Assembly: GCA_949751835.1 (NCBI GenBank)
Contig: CATKHK010000020.1
Coordinates: 434,001 to 498,000 of the forward strand
Source: Blepharisma japonicum
Taxonomy: Eukaryota > Ciliophora > Heterotrichea > Heterotrichida > Blepharismidae
DNA length: 64,000 nt
Reading direction: 5' to 3'
Below are positions 34,430 to 45,893 of this stretch, piece after piece. Within the stretch, counting starts at the first letter, position 1; each line of letters opens with the position of its first letter. Below the pieces are notes generated by a model. The model made no database searches. It was not told where the DNA came from and saw only the letters and a list, made by a program, of their open reading frames with translations. The translations under genes and the position numbers were made by a program.

Positions 34430-35074
34430 ATGGCATTCTTATTTCAATCAAAAGCTTATGGAAGGCTAAAATACCTTCTAAGGCAGCCTATTTTATTCAA
34501 ATTATCATTTCCAAGATCCTTCTCAAGCACTGATGACTACCTTCCAAAAGAAAGCTCAAATGCTCCATGGGATCTCAATAATGTAATTATAGTTTGAAAT
34601 ACGCCTTGAATTGCCCATGAGCGAGATATTTTAAAGGCTTTCAAAACTTGTGGCAACCCAAAATTGGCTAAGAACTGATCCCCAACCAAAGGAATTACAC
34701 TAATTCAGTTTCAAAATCAGTCAGAAGTAAACAAAGCCCTTGAGTTAAATCTCACTGAATTTATGGGTCGTAAACTTTTTATAAAAAAAATTGAAGGTAA
34801 AGAGGACAGAACAATTTTAGCAAGCAATATCCCACTTGAATTAGAAATTAGTAAGCTTAAGCTGAAAGATTTTTTTGATGAATATGGAAAGGTAGTTGAT
34901 ATTCGTCTAAATAGAAATTACAGAAAAGAATTTTTAGGGACGGCTTTTATTGAATTTCGGAGTACAGAGGATGCGTTGAATGCATTTAAATTGCATAATA
35001 AAAAATTTTTAGGAAAAAATATACAGCTAGTTATAGCAAATAATAAACCTCCAAACGAAAATTTGAAATTTTAA
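34430..35074 (+). CDS. Two-RRM RNA-binding protein, probably mitochondrial
   Basis: Predicted 214 residues. The first 36 are rich in Arg, Lys, Ser, Leu and Phe with no acidic residue (QSKAYGRLKYLLRQP, FPRSFSS), a typical mitochondrial presequence. Two RRMs follow: NNVIIVWNTPW.. with LIQFQNQSEVNKAL (about 50-118), and TILASNIPLELE.. with GTAFIEFRSTEDALNAF (about 120-205). RNP1 of the second is EFLGTAFIEF. TGA=Trp at three positions in the first RRM, which are needed to reach the upstream ATG. A role in organellar RNA processing is inferred from the presequence. Its stop is 26 bp from the convergent channel gene. Confidence 0.85.
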
Positions 35075-35100
35075 ATGAGATCTTAAAATTAATAATATGC

Positions 35101-37425
35101 TTACAAAATTTCTCTAAATCCTTCTAAGGTATTTCTAAGGTCTGAAGAACTCGAGCTTGAATTGACACTAATTGAAGATGGCATAATCGGCGAAAACATG
35201 CTTTCATTGAATGATGAATTCCTTTCAAGTTCATCAATTCCATAATCAAAGTCACTGTTTCTATCCACCTCTCCAAACTTAAATTTTACCACAATTGGTT
35301 CTGTTACAATTTTATCAGGCAAAAAACGCGATTTTCTCTTTTTAATAGGTTTTTCGCTTCGGAGTGGGAATTCTTCTCCTTCTTCGCTTGAAGAAGAGGA
35401 TCCTAGTATATTTACGTAATTTTTATTTTTTCCTGACATTTCTCCTTCATCTTCAACTTTGGAAAGGACTGTTGTCTCTTTGTCTTTATCTCGATCAGAG
35501 TCTGGTAATCTATATTTTTCCTGCCTTACGGTATCTAAGTATTTCATGGACTTTTGTTTTAAAATAATGTTGTCAGCAAATAAGCTACTTGGCTGTCTAT
35601 ATAAGCCAATCACATTTTTGGCATCAAATCCAGCTTTTCAATTGATTTTGCGGTCTTTTCGGTCAAAATTCGGAGAGCAATCGTCTTGGTTTTTAGAAAT
35701 AAGCCTTTTGCCTCCTTTCTTTTGAAGCCATTTATCTTTCAAAAATTTGTGATCAAGATCCAGAATTGCTGATGTGCATCGAGTTGCCACATGTCCTAAT
35801 TTTTTACATAAATAGCAATGGACCCCTAAAATCGCATAATCCTTTGAGCAGCGTTCCTGCAATAACCTTGTGATGCTGTTAGCATTCGGAAATTTTTCAA
35901 GAATAGTATCAAGGTCATCTCTCTTCAGAATCAGCAGCTCAGCAAAACACAAACACCTCGCTGATGACGTTCGAGGATGCTTCGCAAAGAAACCAATTTC
36001 TCCAAAATAGTGGTCTTCTTCTAGCAGTTTAAATACAGATTTCGTTGCTTTATCAAACAATTCTATTGTCCCTGAATTAATAAAATAAACACTTGAGCTT
36101 TTTTCTCCTTCCTGAATCACTATATCGTCAGGTGCAAAGGTTCTATATACAACATCCTTGCTGAGCCTTCCTATAAATTTTTCACTGTACAGCTGTGCGA
36201 AGACTTTGCATTTTGCGATGTATTTTCCTCTGGTTATACCAAAAATATCATCCCTTAGAGGCTCTGAAACCATTTTCAAAATGGCGTCTTCGTCAAGTTT
36301 GTCTAATTTTTGGTTCGTTCATATAAACTTCAAATATCGCCTGATTTTAAATCTCAAAGATGATGGCAGAAAAGCTTTTTTCATATAAATATTCAAGTTT
36401 ATCATTTTTTCTCTAAACGAGTATTCTTTTTCGCCTTGCTTGCTGACTTCTCCACTAATAGATGACAAAACATAACTAAAAATAATCACCGCAATAAACA
36501 GCATACAAACACAAAAAACTTTTTCATTTGTCGTATAAGGCTTCAAATCTCCATATCCTACTGTAGCGACAGTTGTAATAGAAAAATATAAAGCTTTTAC
36601 ATATAGCATAATTATATTATCATTGCCCTGCTGATAAGAAAGGCCTACTCACGTTATCGGAGTTGTTGAAGCATCGTCATAACATATAAAAAATCATATA
36701 CACGCGCATCAGTGAGCTACTAACAGTGCAAAAACAATCAATTTTATTACCTGGATCGATGCAGCAATCGCAGAGCTTCCTAAAAAACTTTCAAGGTGCT
36801 CAATTAAAACCTTAACTTTCACAATTCTGATAAGAGGTGTAAATTTTAAAATTGTAATGACCTTAAAAGATGTGGTTACTCCTATGTTGTTATTATTACT
36901 CCGAAATAGATCATGAGGATCAACAATCAGATCAAAAGGAAAAGTAGCAAGAATGTCAATCAGAAATCATTTTTTCATGTAATGCATCATGATTTTTTTC
37001 CTAGAAGTTACCACATGGCCTTTGGCGTAGTAAGCTGTATTAAAACTCAAGAGTATATCCAAAATAAAATAACTATTCACAGTATTTATAACTTTTATAA
37101 GCAGGGCATAGTTTCTAACAGGAAACGTTTGGACAAAGGGAATCAGAGTAGCTTGAGATGCGATTATAAAAATGCTAATTATATTCCAAATCAATTTCAA
37201 TACATTGTCTGGGTGGATTGTGTACTTGGACTGGCCTTCATTAGATCAAGCAGCAAGCTGGAAAAAATCACGCCTCGTGTTTCTTTTTTTGATAAAAATC
37301 GAGTTTCCTACGTCTTCTAATTTTATTGAAGGGGTTTCTGGATTCTTGTTTAGAGTTAAAAGTGAAATCTCACTTCATTTCCTTCGTGCTGTTAGTGCAG
37401 GCTTTAATACTTTCTTTTGTCCCAT
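35101..37425 (-). CDS. Cyclic-nucleotide-binding voltage-gated K+ channel with zinc knuckle
   Basis: Predicted 774 residues. Six membrane segments occupy about residues 75-330; S4 is a Lys/Arg-spaced helix (KFTPLIRIVKVKVL), S5 contains AHWCACIWFF, and the pore has TVGYGD (about 288-293), the K+ selectivity filter. A C-linker and a CNB domain (about 400-520, with FGEIGFFAKHPRTSSA) follow. Just after it is CYLCKKLGHVATRC (about 537-550), a perfect C-x2-C-x4-H-x4-C zinc knuckle. The tail is acidic/Ser-rich. TGA=Trp at 36967, 36319 and 35638, among others. It belongs to the HCN/CNG/EAG-like superfamily, abundant in ciliates, probably on plasma or ciliary membrane. Confidence 0.93.
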
Positions 37426-38366
37426 TATTAGGAATTTAAGTAAAAATTATAAGTAATTTAATATTTGCTGACTGCTCATTTAGGTTTGAGGGTTAATTTG
37501 TATTGGATTTCTTATTTATAAAAAGATATCATTTTAAAAAATTGTCATATTTCATTATACAACGCATTTTATGGTGAGAAGCTTGAGAATTGGTATAATA
37601 GTGAAATTTATAATTAAAAAGGAATATTTTAATTGACAGAAATGGAAAATTTAGAAAAAACTTGAAACTTAAATGAAATTGTTAGATCCTCGACATTAAT
37701 TTTAAATTTGTGGTAAAATAAAATTATAGTGAATTGAAGCTCATAAAGTAATATCTTAAAAATAATAGATTTCATATCCAATAAAACATTATTTAAGTCT
37801 CATAGATAATCACAGAAATGTATTACTGAAGCGCGTAAGGTTATTTATAGAACTTAAAATATTTCTATATGATTTAGAGAAAAAAATTAATAACTTTATG
37901 TTTTAAAGTTTATTTGCGTATAAAAATTCAAAAAAGAGCTATGAGCAAAGATAATGATTAAAAAACTTATATAATGGTTCTTAATAGCATTTATCTTTAT
38001 TTACTTCCTTAATAACAGAAGATTAATTTTTGATTGAATTGTTTTTATATTTTTTATCTGACAGTTTTAATAACTAATTAAATATGGATGCGACTATAAA
38101 ATCCATACAATTAAGATATCACTATATAAAGAAATATTTGGAAGAAGAGCATTCATTTAATTAATATTTGAAAAAATAAATTTTATTTATCCATTTATCG
38201 AGAATCCTCAGTAATTTCAGTATTTATAGGCTTTTTAGAAGATTTTAAAAGGGAGATATTAATTTTACTTTTAGTTTAATAATTTGAATTAATATAAACT
38301 TCTTATACAAAAATTCATATATCAATAAATAAAATAAATAGCTATCAATACTTTAAGATATAAAAA
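37426..38366. other. Divergent spacer between channel and TmcB-like gene
   Basis: 941 bases of AT-rich DNA; no gene recognised on either strand. It carries the 5' regions of two divergent genes. Confidence 0.5.
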
Positions 38367-41300
38367 ATGTTTGAATTCGAGAGATCAATATTAGGTGAAG
38401 ATATTTTCTTTGAAGGAAAAGAAAAAGTGCTAATTAAGTCGATTCAACAAGTTTCACCTATCGGATATGTGGGAAATATTTTTAAAGAAGAATACAGCAG
38501 TAAGGTTCCCATCAAAAGACAAGTAATTATTGAAACAGTAACAAGCGCTATTATTGCCCTCCAAATGACTTCAATAAGTTGATACTCAGAGATGCCAATA
38601 GACAATTGAAAAGACTATGACAGTTTTTGACAAATGATAGGAGTTTTCAATATTGAATTTGTATGTGCCCATTACAGCTTTCTTGATGACTGTTTTTTTG
38701 GGTCAATAGCAGTTGTTTCTTTATCTTTAACTGCTGTCCTTGCATCTGGAATATTAGCTTACTATCATAAAATTTTACCACAAATGCTGGAAACTACTCT
38801 CCGAGGATACATAAACCTGGCTTCAACTGTTTTCTTTATTCCCATTTTGACAATGCTCCTTTATGCTTTTGATAGATCTGTTTCAAATACCATCATAAAT
38901 GACCCATATGCAACAGATCGGACAGAAAGTCAAGTTAATTTTGGGATTTGAGGAGCATTAGTTAGTTTTTCTTTTATATTAATATTCTTAGCAATCACCA
39001 TACTTTATGTGTTATTTACTGCTGACTTATGCCACTCTAATTGCAAAAGAAACATTAAAGCAAGATCAAACTCATCTCTCGAACTTGCCGTGATTGCTTT
39101 ACACACAATCCAATGTATTTTATATTTCGCTACTCCTAAAAGTCATATATTAAATTCCGAATTCATCCTGCTCTTGATATCCTTTGCTTTAATAGGAATA
39201 TTCTGGCTTCAGCTTCCTTATTATAATTTTATCGGAAACGCAATAGTAATTTCAAAACTTTCCTCATATTTTCTCATGATTTTTTCCTTGATTTTCTCAA
39301 ACCTAATAAACGACGCAAGAGCAGCTTTATTTTGCTATATTATTTTGCAGCCTATTCTTTTGCTAAATATTTTTCGAATTCTAAGAGATCGTCATAACGA
39401 AATCCCTAATCAATCCCTTATTTATTCCGATCAATTTGATTTTGAGTTAAAATCACGACATTTATTAATTGATAAAAATCTTGAAGACAAAGAAATCGTT
39501 GTAGACTTGTTTAATGAGCTATTTAAAGCAAAAAGGCTCGTGATAAACAAGCTTGCTATCGTTTGGGAATTTTATTTTTGTTTTCATGTTATGAAAGATG
39601 AAAGGCTTGCAAGAGTTAGATTAGTGAAAATGCCGATGGTAAATAACTGTCTTGAAGGCAGCGTCCAAGAATGGAAAATTTTAAGAAAATTGTGAACGTC
39701 AAGGGACGATGATTTAAATGATATTAAATATATTGAATATTTACTAGACATTGAAAGTGCTAAGGTGTATGATAAAGAATTATGCATGAGCTTACTTGTT
39801 TTATTAGCAGAATTTGTAACGAGGTCACCAAGGATTGGTAAACTGACTAAAATCGTAACAAAAGCAACTGATATGCTTTGCAAAGTCCAGTCTTCATATT
39901 CAAGGCTTATTGAAACATATAGAAACTTGGAAGCATTTGATATTTATATTTCACTTTCGGAAAATATTCTCAGGCATGGTGATGAAGCCAATATAATAAA
40001 AAAGAAAAAAAGTCGTTTTGCAGAGCTGGATTTGGTGCTTAAATATGAAAATGCGCTAAACAGATTTGATGATCGTGTAGGGATAATTTTGGTTTCTGCA
40101 AACCCAGATTCCTTTGGGACTCTTTCATATGTTAATGAAAAAGCTGCTCAATACTTAAGACAGCCAATGCAATGCTTGCTAGGAACTGACCTTTCTGATT
40201 TTGTGCCCTGGCCTTATAACATTAATCACAAAGAAATCATGAAAAAATTCGCAGCAAGCTGCAAAGACTCCAATGCCCAAATTTCTCCCATCTTTTTCTT
40301 GCTAGATGGTCACAACTTCTTATTCGAATGCAAAATACAAATGAAATACACAGCACTAGGCTACAATGCTTTCTTTTTAGTATCCATTCAAATTTATAAC
40401 TTCTCTCGAGAGCTCATTTTACTATCATCAGAAGGTCATATTCTTGGATTTTCTAGCAAAGTCCCAAGTATTTTTAACTCCCTCGACCGTAGAATATTAA
40501 ACCAAGCTAATATTACCCAGCTGATTCCTCATTATTTTGAAATTGCTCTTAATAAGCCTTTTTTTATGCTATATGGAGGGCATCCTTTGTGCGTGGTAAA
40601 GCAGAATCTTGTATTTAAATCTACAACGCTTCATCTGGTTTTTATTGTATGGGATAATGATAAAATCCAGCAGTTAAAAAATGGGAAAAGCTTTGAACAA
40701 ACTTTTAAAAATAACTCCCGCAAGCGAAAAGTAAAGGAAAAGTCGACGACCTTTTTAAATGAGTGGAAAATGAGAGAAAAAAGAATTGAGGAAAGGATTA
40801 TGGATTCTAAAGAGTTTAATAAGGAATATAAAGATGATCTCAATACAACTACAGTTTTAAACTCAACTAATGGAGATATTCAGTCTAAAACAGTCAGTTT
40901 AAATCCAAGCAGTAGCTCAAGCACCTCTAGCAGTAAATTCTAATTAGCGATAATTAATGCATTCGCATTACAGCTGGAAAGAGCTATCAAAATCTTTAAA
41001 TGGGTTTTATTGTGTGCAGTAAGCCTTATATAGATCGTAGCCGTTATTTCTACCAATATCGCAATCCTGGCAACAGTGTATGAGATTGTATCTCATACAA
41101 CTACCATAAGGACTTTTTCTGATCTTGGGCAGATTTCTTATTATATCACAACTTTAGCTGATACAGTAAGGTCTATTGACCTTGATTTAAGACTTAATAT
41201 GTTTAACCTAACCAATGATGTGGCAGTCCTTACAGATGATGTAGACCATTTAATGAGCCTGCAAAACACAATTCTTGATGACTATGATGACTGGAAATAC

Positions 41301-42551
41301 TGCTCATCTTCAGAGATCGTCATAAATAAAAAAATCCCTCTATGAATTTTTGACTCCAAACAAAAAATTGAAGAGTATAATCTACTTGATACAGTCCAGC
41401 TTTTTATTAACCATGTAAAATATATTTAGTGTAATAATGTTCTAAACGCTGCAGCTACAAAAGGAGCATATAAGACTGATTTACTATTTTTGATAACCAA
41501 TAGCTTAGGGTCAGCTTATGATGAAATAAATTTATCATTAAAAGAACTAGTCGACTGTGAAGTCAATAGAATCCAAGACTCAGGAAACAACGTAAGAATA
41601 CTAATTGTTTGTGTCATTGTTCTACTAGGTGTTGTAGGGCTTTTTCTTTCTATAAGCATTATTTTTGTGGAACGGAAATACGAGAAATTCTGAGAGTACG
41701 CAAGAGATAATGCATATAATTCTTATTTTCGCTTGAAAAGTGCAGCTATTGAAAGGCTGTCAAATGTACATGGATTGGGATCTCCAGATGATGAAAATCT
41801 TAAAAAGCTGAAAAAATCAGAAAGATTGAGCATTAAATCAGGGATTTTCAAGAGATATAGTTCAAGAATCCTCATTTTTATTGTGATTGCTTTATCGTTT
41901 TACCTATTAACTCTGTTTTATCTCTACGAAAATTGTGAAGAAAGCATGAAAGACCGGCCAAGAGTTTTATATAGCTTGATTTTTACAAGGGCCCTGCTTT
42001 CAAAGGTAGGGCTCTGGGTCCGAGAGGTAATCCATCACACATTATTTGCACAGTATCCAGCAGCATACCAATTCCCTTACCCAGACTATGAATTTGAAAT
42101 CGTTATAAATGATTTGGTCAAGCAGATCAAAGACTTAAGGAGATCTGACTTTTTAAAGCTTATGTCTGATGGGCTAAAAGATAGGATTTTTGAGCAATCT
42201 GACTCAGGAAAGCCAATTTTGATGTATGGCTCTAAGTCTGGAATCGACGCAGTCATTCTTGACTCTTATTCATACTCGACGACCACTTATACAATTTCTA
42301 ATCAAATCCTTTCTTATTATATAGCAAATTACTCTATAGTCAGAGACGAGGTGGGAGTTAATTATGATATGACTGACACAGACTCTAAAAATAAAATCAC
42401 TGAAGAACTCGCCGTGTTTATTTATGTGACGATTGTGTACTCAATAATACTTGCACTTATATATTTATTGTACTATTTGCCGTTTTTATCGAAAGAAGTG
42501 AGGTTTTTGAATAAGCTGAAAATTCTAGTCTCAATTCTTATAGAAAAATAG
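38367..42551 (+). CDS. TmcB-like multi-pass membrane protein with PAS domain
   Basis: Predicted 1,379 residues after removal of three 15-nt introns. The N-terminal third has about seven membrane helices. A helical segment follows, then a PAS-like domain (about 560-700: VGIILVSANPDSFGTLSYVN, a sensor fold). After a charged linker come further membrane helices flanking an extracytosolic region (about residues 880-1060 and 1080-1370). This arrangement matches the large ciliate family annotated as tiny macrocysts protein B-like. Ligand unknown. Without splicing the frame would stop at 40941 (TAA), 41031 (TAG) and 41427 (TAG). TGA=Trp occurs at many positions, for example 38580 and 39693. Ends TAG at 42549-42551. 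Confidence 0.88.
40933..40947 (+). other. 15-nt intron 1 of the TmcB-like gene
   Basis: GTAAATTCTAATTAG. Phase 1. Retention puts an in-frame TAA in the transcript; removal joins SSSTSST to IINAFALQLE. Confidence 0.85.
41019..41033 (+). other. 15-nt intron 2 of the TmcB-like gene
   Basis: GTAAGCCTTATATAG. Phase 0, ending in an in-frame TAG if retained. Removal gives a continuous hydrophobic helix, VLLCAIVAVISTN. Confidence 0.85.
41415..41429 (+). other. 15-nt intron 3 of the TmcB-like gene
   Basis: GTAAAATATATTTAG. Phase 0, ending in an in-frame TAG if retained. Removal joins QLFINH to CNNVLNAA. Confidence 0.85.
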
Positions 42552-42575
42552 TTAACCTAATCAATATTAAAATTA

Positions 42576-43511
42576 CTAAGATGCGGCTTTATAGGCATTG
42601 AAATCTAATTGATGGGCTTGTAAATAATCATAAACCGCAAAATTAATCCCTATCGTTGGTACTACCTTCGCAACATTAACCAATAATCCTCGATAAAATC
42701 CTCTCACGCCTTGATCCTTCTGTATTCCTTTAATGCAGCTCCAAATTGAATCATACCCCTCTGTATATCCTTCAGACTTGCTAATTTGCAGTTTTCTTTT
42801 GATTGTGTCACATGGATAAAATAGTGTTTCCGCTGCAAGCCCTGCCAAGCTTCCAGCACTAAAATATTTTCCAATCTCCTTATCTCCGCTCTGTTCATTA
42901 TTTTCCATCCATCGTCCTATTTCTTCATGCAAATAAAAAGCTAACCCTAAATATGGTCCCATCGTGGCTACTGAAATCGTATATCCTTGATAAGCTCCTT
43001 TAATTTTATTCTCATCAAATGCACTTTTAATACAAGTCAACGCTGATACATGAATTCGATTTTTTCTTTTTCCAAAATCTCCTGCCATTCTTGTTCTTGC
43101 TAAGTCAAATGGATAAGCCCAAGTCAGAATTAAAGCTCCTGATATCCAGCCTGCACACCATTCCAATAGCATTTTCTCAAATGTCGTTTTTTCTTTGCTT
43201 CCTCCAATTATTGCATTCCTAACTCTTAGACCAATCCAAAATTTCATTGAAGTAGATGAAAATATTGAAAGAAGACCTGCACAATTGCCTCGCCAATACC
43301 CACAGAAGCCTTCTCGGCTTGGGACTGATGATAAATAATGAGCGACTCCTCGATATCGTTCGTGGACTTGCAGATTGGAAATCTCTTGTGTTTGGAGGAT
43401 AAGCTTAATTCTTTCTAAAGGAGCAAGTGTGGTTTTAGCGATGGCTGCTGGAATAAAGCCATAGACAATTGAGTGGAAGTATCATTTTATGCGGTTGTCT
43501 CTGCGTTCCAT
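42576..43511 (-). CDS. Mitochondrial carrier family (SLC25) protein
   Basis: Predicted 311 residues, normal for the family. Three carrier repeats show the PX[DE]XX[KR] signature: PLERIKLIL, YPFDLARTRM and YPCDTIKRKL, each followed by the G..GFYRG/GAYQG/GYWRG-type motif. It sits in the inner mitochondrial membrane and exchanges metabolites. The first signature resembles ADP/ATP carriers, but the RRRMMM hallmark is absent, so a CoA/nucleotide-type carrier is as likely. One TGA=Trp near the start (IKWYFHS). It converges on the TmcB-like gene with 24 bp between stops. Confidence 0.9.
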
Positions 43512-44136
43512 TTAGGATATTATGATTTACCACAAAAGATTATAATGATAAACGAAAATTAATTTAGATTCAATTCTGAATAGATTTATGATCAAGGTAG
43601 GGTACTGTTTTTAGCCTTTTATCCACCATCATCTCCCTCAACCTAAGTTAAAAGCCTAAAAAATAGAAGAGTTAAATATTTTCTTTCTTTAATCTCCAAA
43701 AGCGCATTTAAATCTATTTGTCAAGACATAATAATATCTGCTTTATATTGCATAGCAGCCTTTGTAATTTTGTTACCATAGGTAATTAACTGCGATCTTC
43801 ATAATATTTGCAGGAAAAAATGATACAGAAACCGCAAATGATAAAAAGTTTTTGCAACAAAAAGTGCAAAAATTATAAGCAATTTGTGCAAATTTTTTTT
43901 GGTTTTTGATAGAGTATTTGCACTTTTCCATCACTTTTGAAAGTCCCTCAATATTTACATTAAAATACGTAGGTTTGTAAAAATGCATCTAGCTTTTTTA
44001 TGATCGATTAAAAAGCCTCAGCTAGATACTTTAAATATTTTGCTTTTATTTTCTGCTTTTATTTTAATTCCACTTAATAAAATTTAAATAATTTAACTAA
44101 TTAGTTATTACCTATAAAATCATAAAGCACTATAAA
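43512..44136. other. Spacer before the RING cluster
   Basis: No convincing gene. A 67-codon ATG frame on the minus strand (43773-43986) has Phe/Lys-rich composition but no features that set it apart from AT-rich background. Confidence 0.5.
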
Positions 44137-44958
44137 TTATAGATTTAATTTGCATAGGGGGCATCTGGCATTTCTTCTTAGCCACTTCATAATGCAAGCT
44201 TGATGAAACAGATGATTGCATGGCATTTCGAGCACAATCTCTCTTATTTTAAAATTTTCAATGCAAATTGCGCATGAATCAGATATCGCCCCAGTTTGGT
44301 AGTCAATTCTTCGTAGTTTGTTTATTTTTGGTTCAGATATTCCTTTTGGATAATGGGCTCTATTAGAGAAAACATAATCCTCATTTAATTGGAATAATTG
44401 TAGATATTGAGCATTTTCTTTAACTTCTTCATGATCAGCAAGCTGTTCATTGATTGAGAATGATTGAATCATTTCTCAGTCTATTAGACTTCTTCTATTA
44501 ACTCCCCAGACTCTTTCATGAGCATTCTTTGCTTCTTCGTGAGCCTTCATTGCTTCTTTGTGAGCCTTCATTTCTTCTTTGTGAGCCTTCATTGCTTCTT
44601 TGTGAGCCTTCATTGCTTCTTTGTGAGCCTTCATTTCTTTGTGAGCCTTCATTGCTTCTTCGTGAGCCTTCTTGGCTTCTTCGTGAGCCTTCATGTCTTT
44701 TTCTATAACCTCAATGTCTTTCTGAATCTTCATGACTACTTCTTGTGATTTCATGGCTGCTTCTTGTGCTTTCATGGCTGCTTCTCGTGCTTTCATGGCT
44801 GCTTTTCAAGGCCCTGCCAAAATAGAGTCATTTCTTACTATGAATTTAACAGCTTCCTTGGGCTCTCTATTAGATTCCAGCACAATATTTATTTTATCCT
44901 CTTGGAAATCTATACCCTGCTGAGACATATTTGTAGATGATTTTGAAAGACTTTCCAT
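44137..44958 (-). CDS. Coiled-coil RING-H2 protein with 7-residue repeats
   Basis: Predicted 273 residues. A short N-terminus (MESLSKSSTNMSQQ) leads to about 18 tandem units of seven residues, variants of MKAHKEA (residues about 53-160), which should form a long charged helix. A RING-H2 closes the protein: CAIC, MPCNHLFHQAC, CPLCKLNL. All eight ligands are standard Cys/His. Likely a membraneless E3 ligase that oligomerises through the helix. TGA=Trp at 44476 and near 44815 is needed to join the start, repeats and RING. First of six related genes on this strand. Confidence 0.85.
44515..44800 (-). repeat. 21-bp minisatellite encoding the MKAHKEA helix
   Basis: The coding strand is built from 21-bp units (for example GCTCACAAAGAAGCAATGAAG) repeated about 13 times, often 100% identical between neighbours, with one unit shortened by a codon (KAHKEMKAH). 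High identity points to recent unit turnover and expected length variation between alleles. Confidence 0.85.
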
Positions 44959-45356
44959 ATATTAATTGTTCATTACTTTTAAATTACATAAATCTGGACA
45001 TACAAAAAATTCAATAATCCTTGTTAATACTCGAAGGATATGGATTTCTGCAGTTTTCTGAAGCGTTGAAAAATCCATCTTTACAGTTCCTAGCGAAAGT
45101 ATCGCCAGTTGATCTGATATAATTTTTCATATGAAAATAAAAGCTTGTCATTCTCATGAAATTGATGTAACGGACATAGTTTTTACCAACCACCCGAGGA
45201 CGTTAAAGTATAGTGCTGATAATGAGGTGCCAGCCAAAAATATTACACTGAATTACCTAAGGTCAAGCAAGTTAAATATTATAGTCATTTCTTAATTGAT
45301 AAAAGTAAAATAAATTTAATGATTAACCATTTCTTTAATTCATAAAACACTATAAA
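44959..45356. other. Spacer with weak coding-like remnant
   Basis: On the plus strand at about 45020-45220, a frame with TGA=Trp reads protein-like sequence (LKRWKIHLYSS, then TAG, then RKYRQLIWYNFSYENK). It could be a decayed fragment; family not recognised. Otherwise nothing. Confidence 0.3.
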
Positions 45357-45893
45357 TTACAGATTTAATTTGCATATAGGACACTTGGCATTTCTTCTTA
45401 ACCACTCCATTATGCAAGTTTGATGAAACAGATGATTGCATGGCAGTTGTATTACAATCTCATTTATTACAAAATTTTCAATGCAAATGGCGCATGACTC
45501 AGATATCATTTCAGTTTGGTAGTCAATTTTTAGTAATTTTTTCATACTTCTTACAGATATTCCCTTTGGGTTGATTGAGAATAATTGATTGCCCATTCCT
45601 ATTGAGTTTATTAGTCTTCTTCTATCAACTCTCCAAGCTGCTTCATGAGTATTCATTCCTTCTTCATGAGCCTTCTTTGCTTCCTCATAAGTCTTTGCAT
45701 CTTCGTGAGACTTTATTGTTTGTTCTTCGTTAGTCTTAATAGTTTCTTCATAAGCTTTCCTGGCTTCTTCACGAGTCTTCTTGGCTTTTTCGAGAGCCCT
45801 AGCTTCTTCACGAGTCTGTGTCGCTTCTTCTTCTTATTCGTGGGACTTCATAGCTTCTTCACGAATATTCAAGGCTTTTTTGTTAGATTCCAT
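45357..45893 (-). CDS. RING-H2 protein copy with an in-frame TAA near its start
   Basis: Sister of the gene at 44137. From the ATG at 45891-45893 the frame reads MESNKKALNIREEAMKSHE, meets TAA at 45834-45836, then continues open for 158 codons through degenerate coiled-coil repeats (KKTREEARKAYEE) to a standard RING-H2 (CAIC, LPCNHLFHQTC, CPICKLNL). TAA is a true stop in every other gene here and no GT...AG intron removes it. Either translation starts internally (ATG at GMNTHEAAW, leaving the RING almost alone) or this is a recent pseudogene. The RING ligands are all intact. Confidence 0.6.

Noticed and set aside
37600-37720. Short ORF MENLEKTWNLNE and onward in the divergent spacer
   Set aside because: Only about 24 codons, no conservation seen, expected by chance in this composition.
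43773-43986. 67-codon ATG frame on the minus strand
   Set aside because: Lys/Phe/Asn-rich as expected for AT-rich DNA, no homologue or paralogue in the window and no domain.
44518-44748. Repetitive open frame opposite the MKAHKEA array
   Set aside because: It is the antisense reading of the 21-bp minisatellite; the minus strand carries the RING gene.
44515-44800. CRISPR-like array
   Set aside because: Units are contiguous without spacers and encode protein in frame in a eukaryotic gene.
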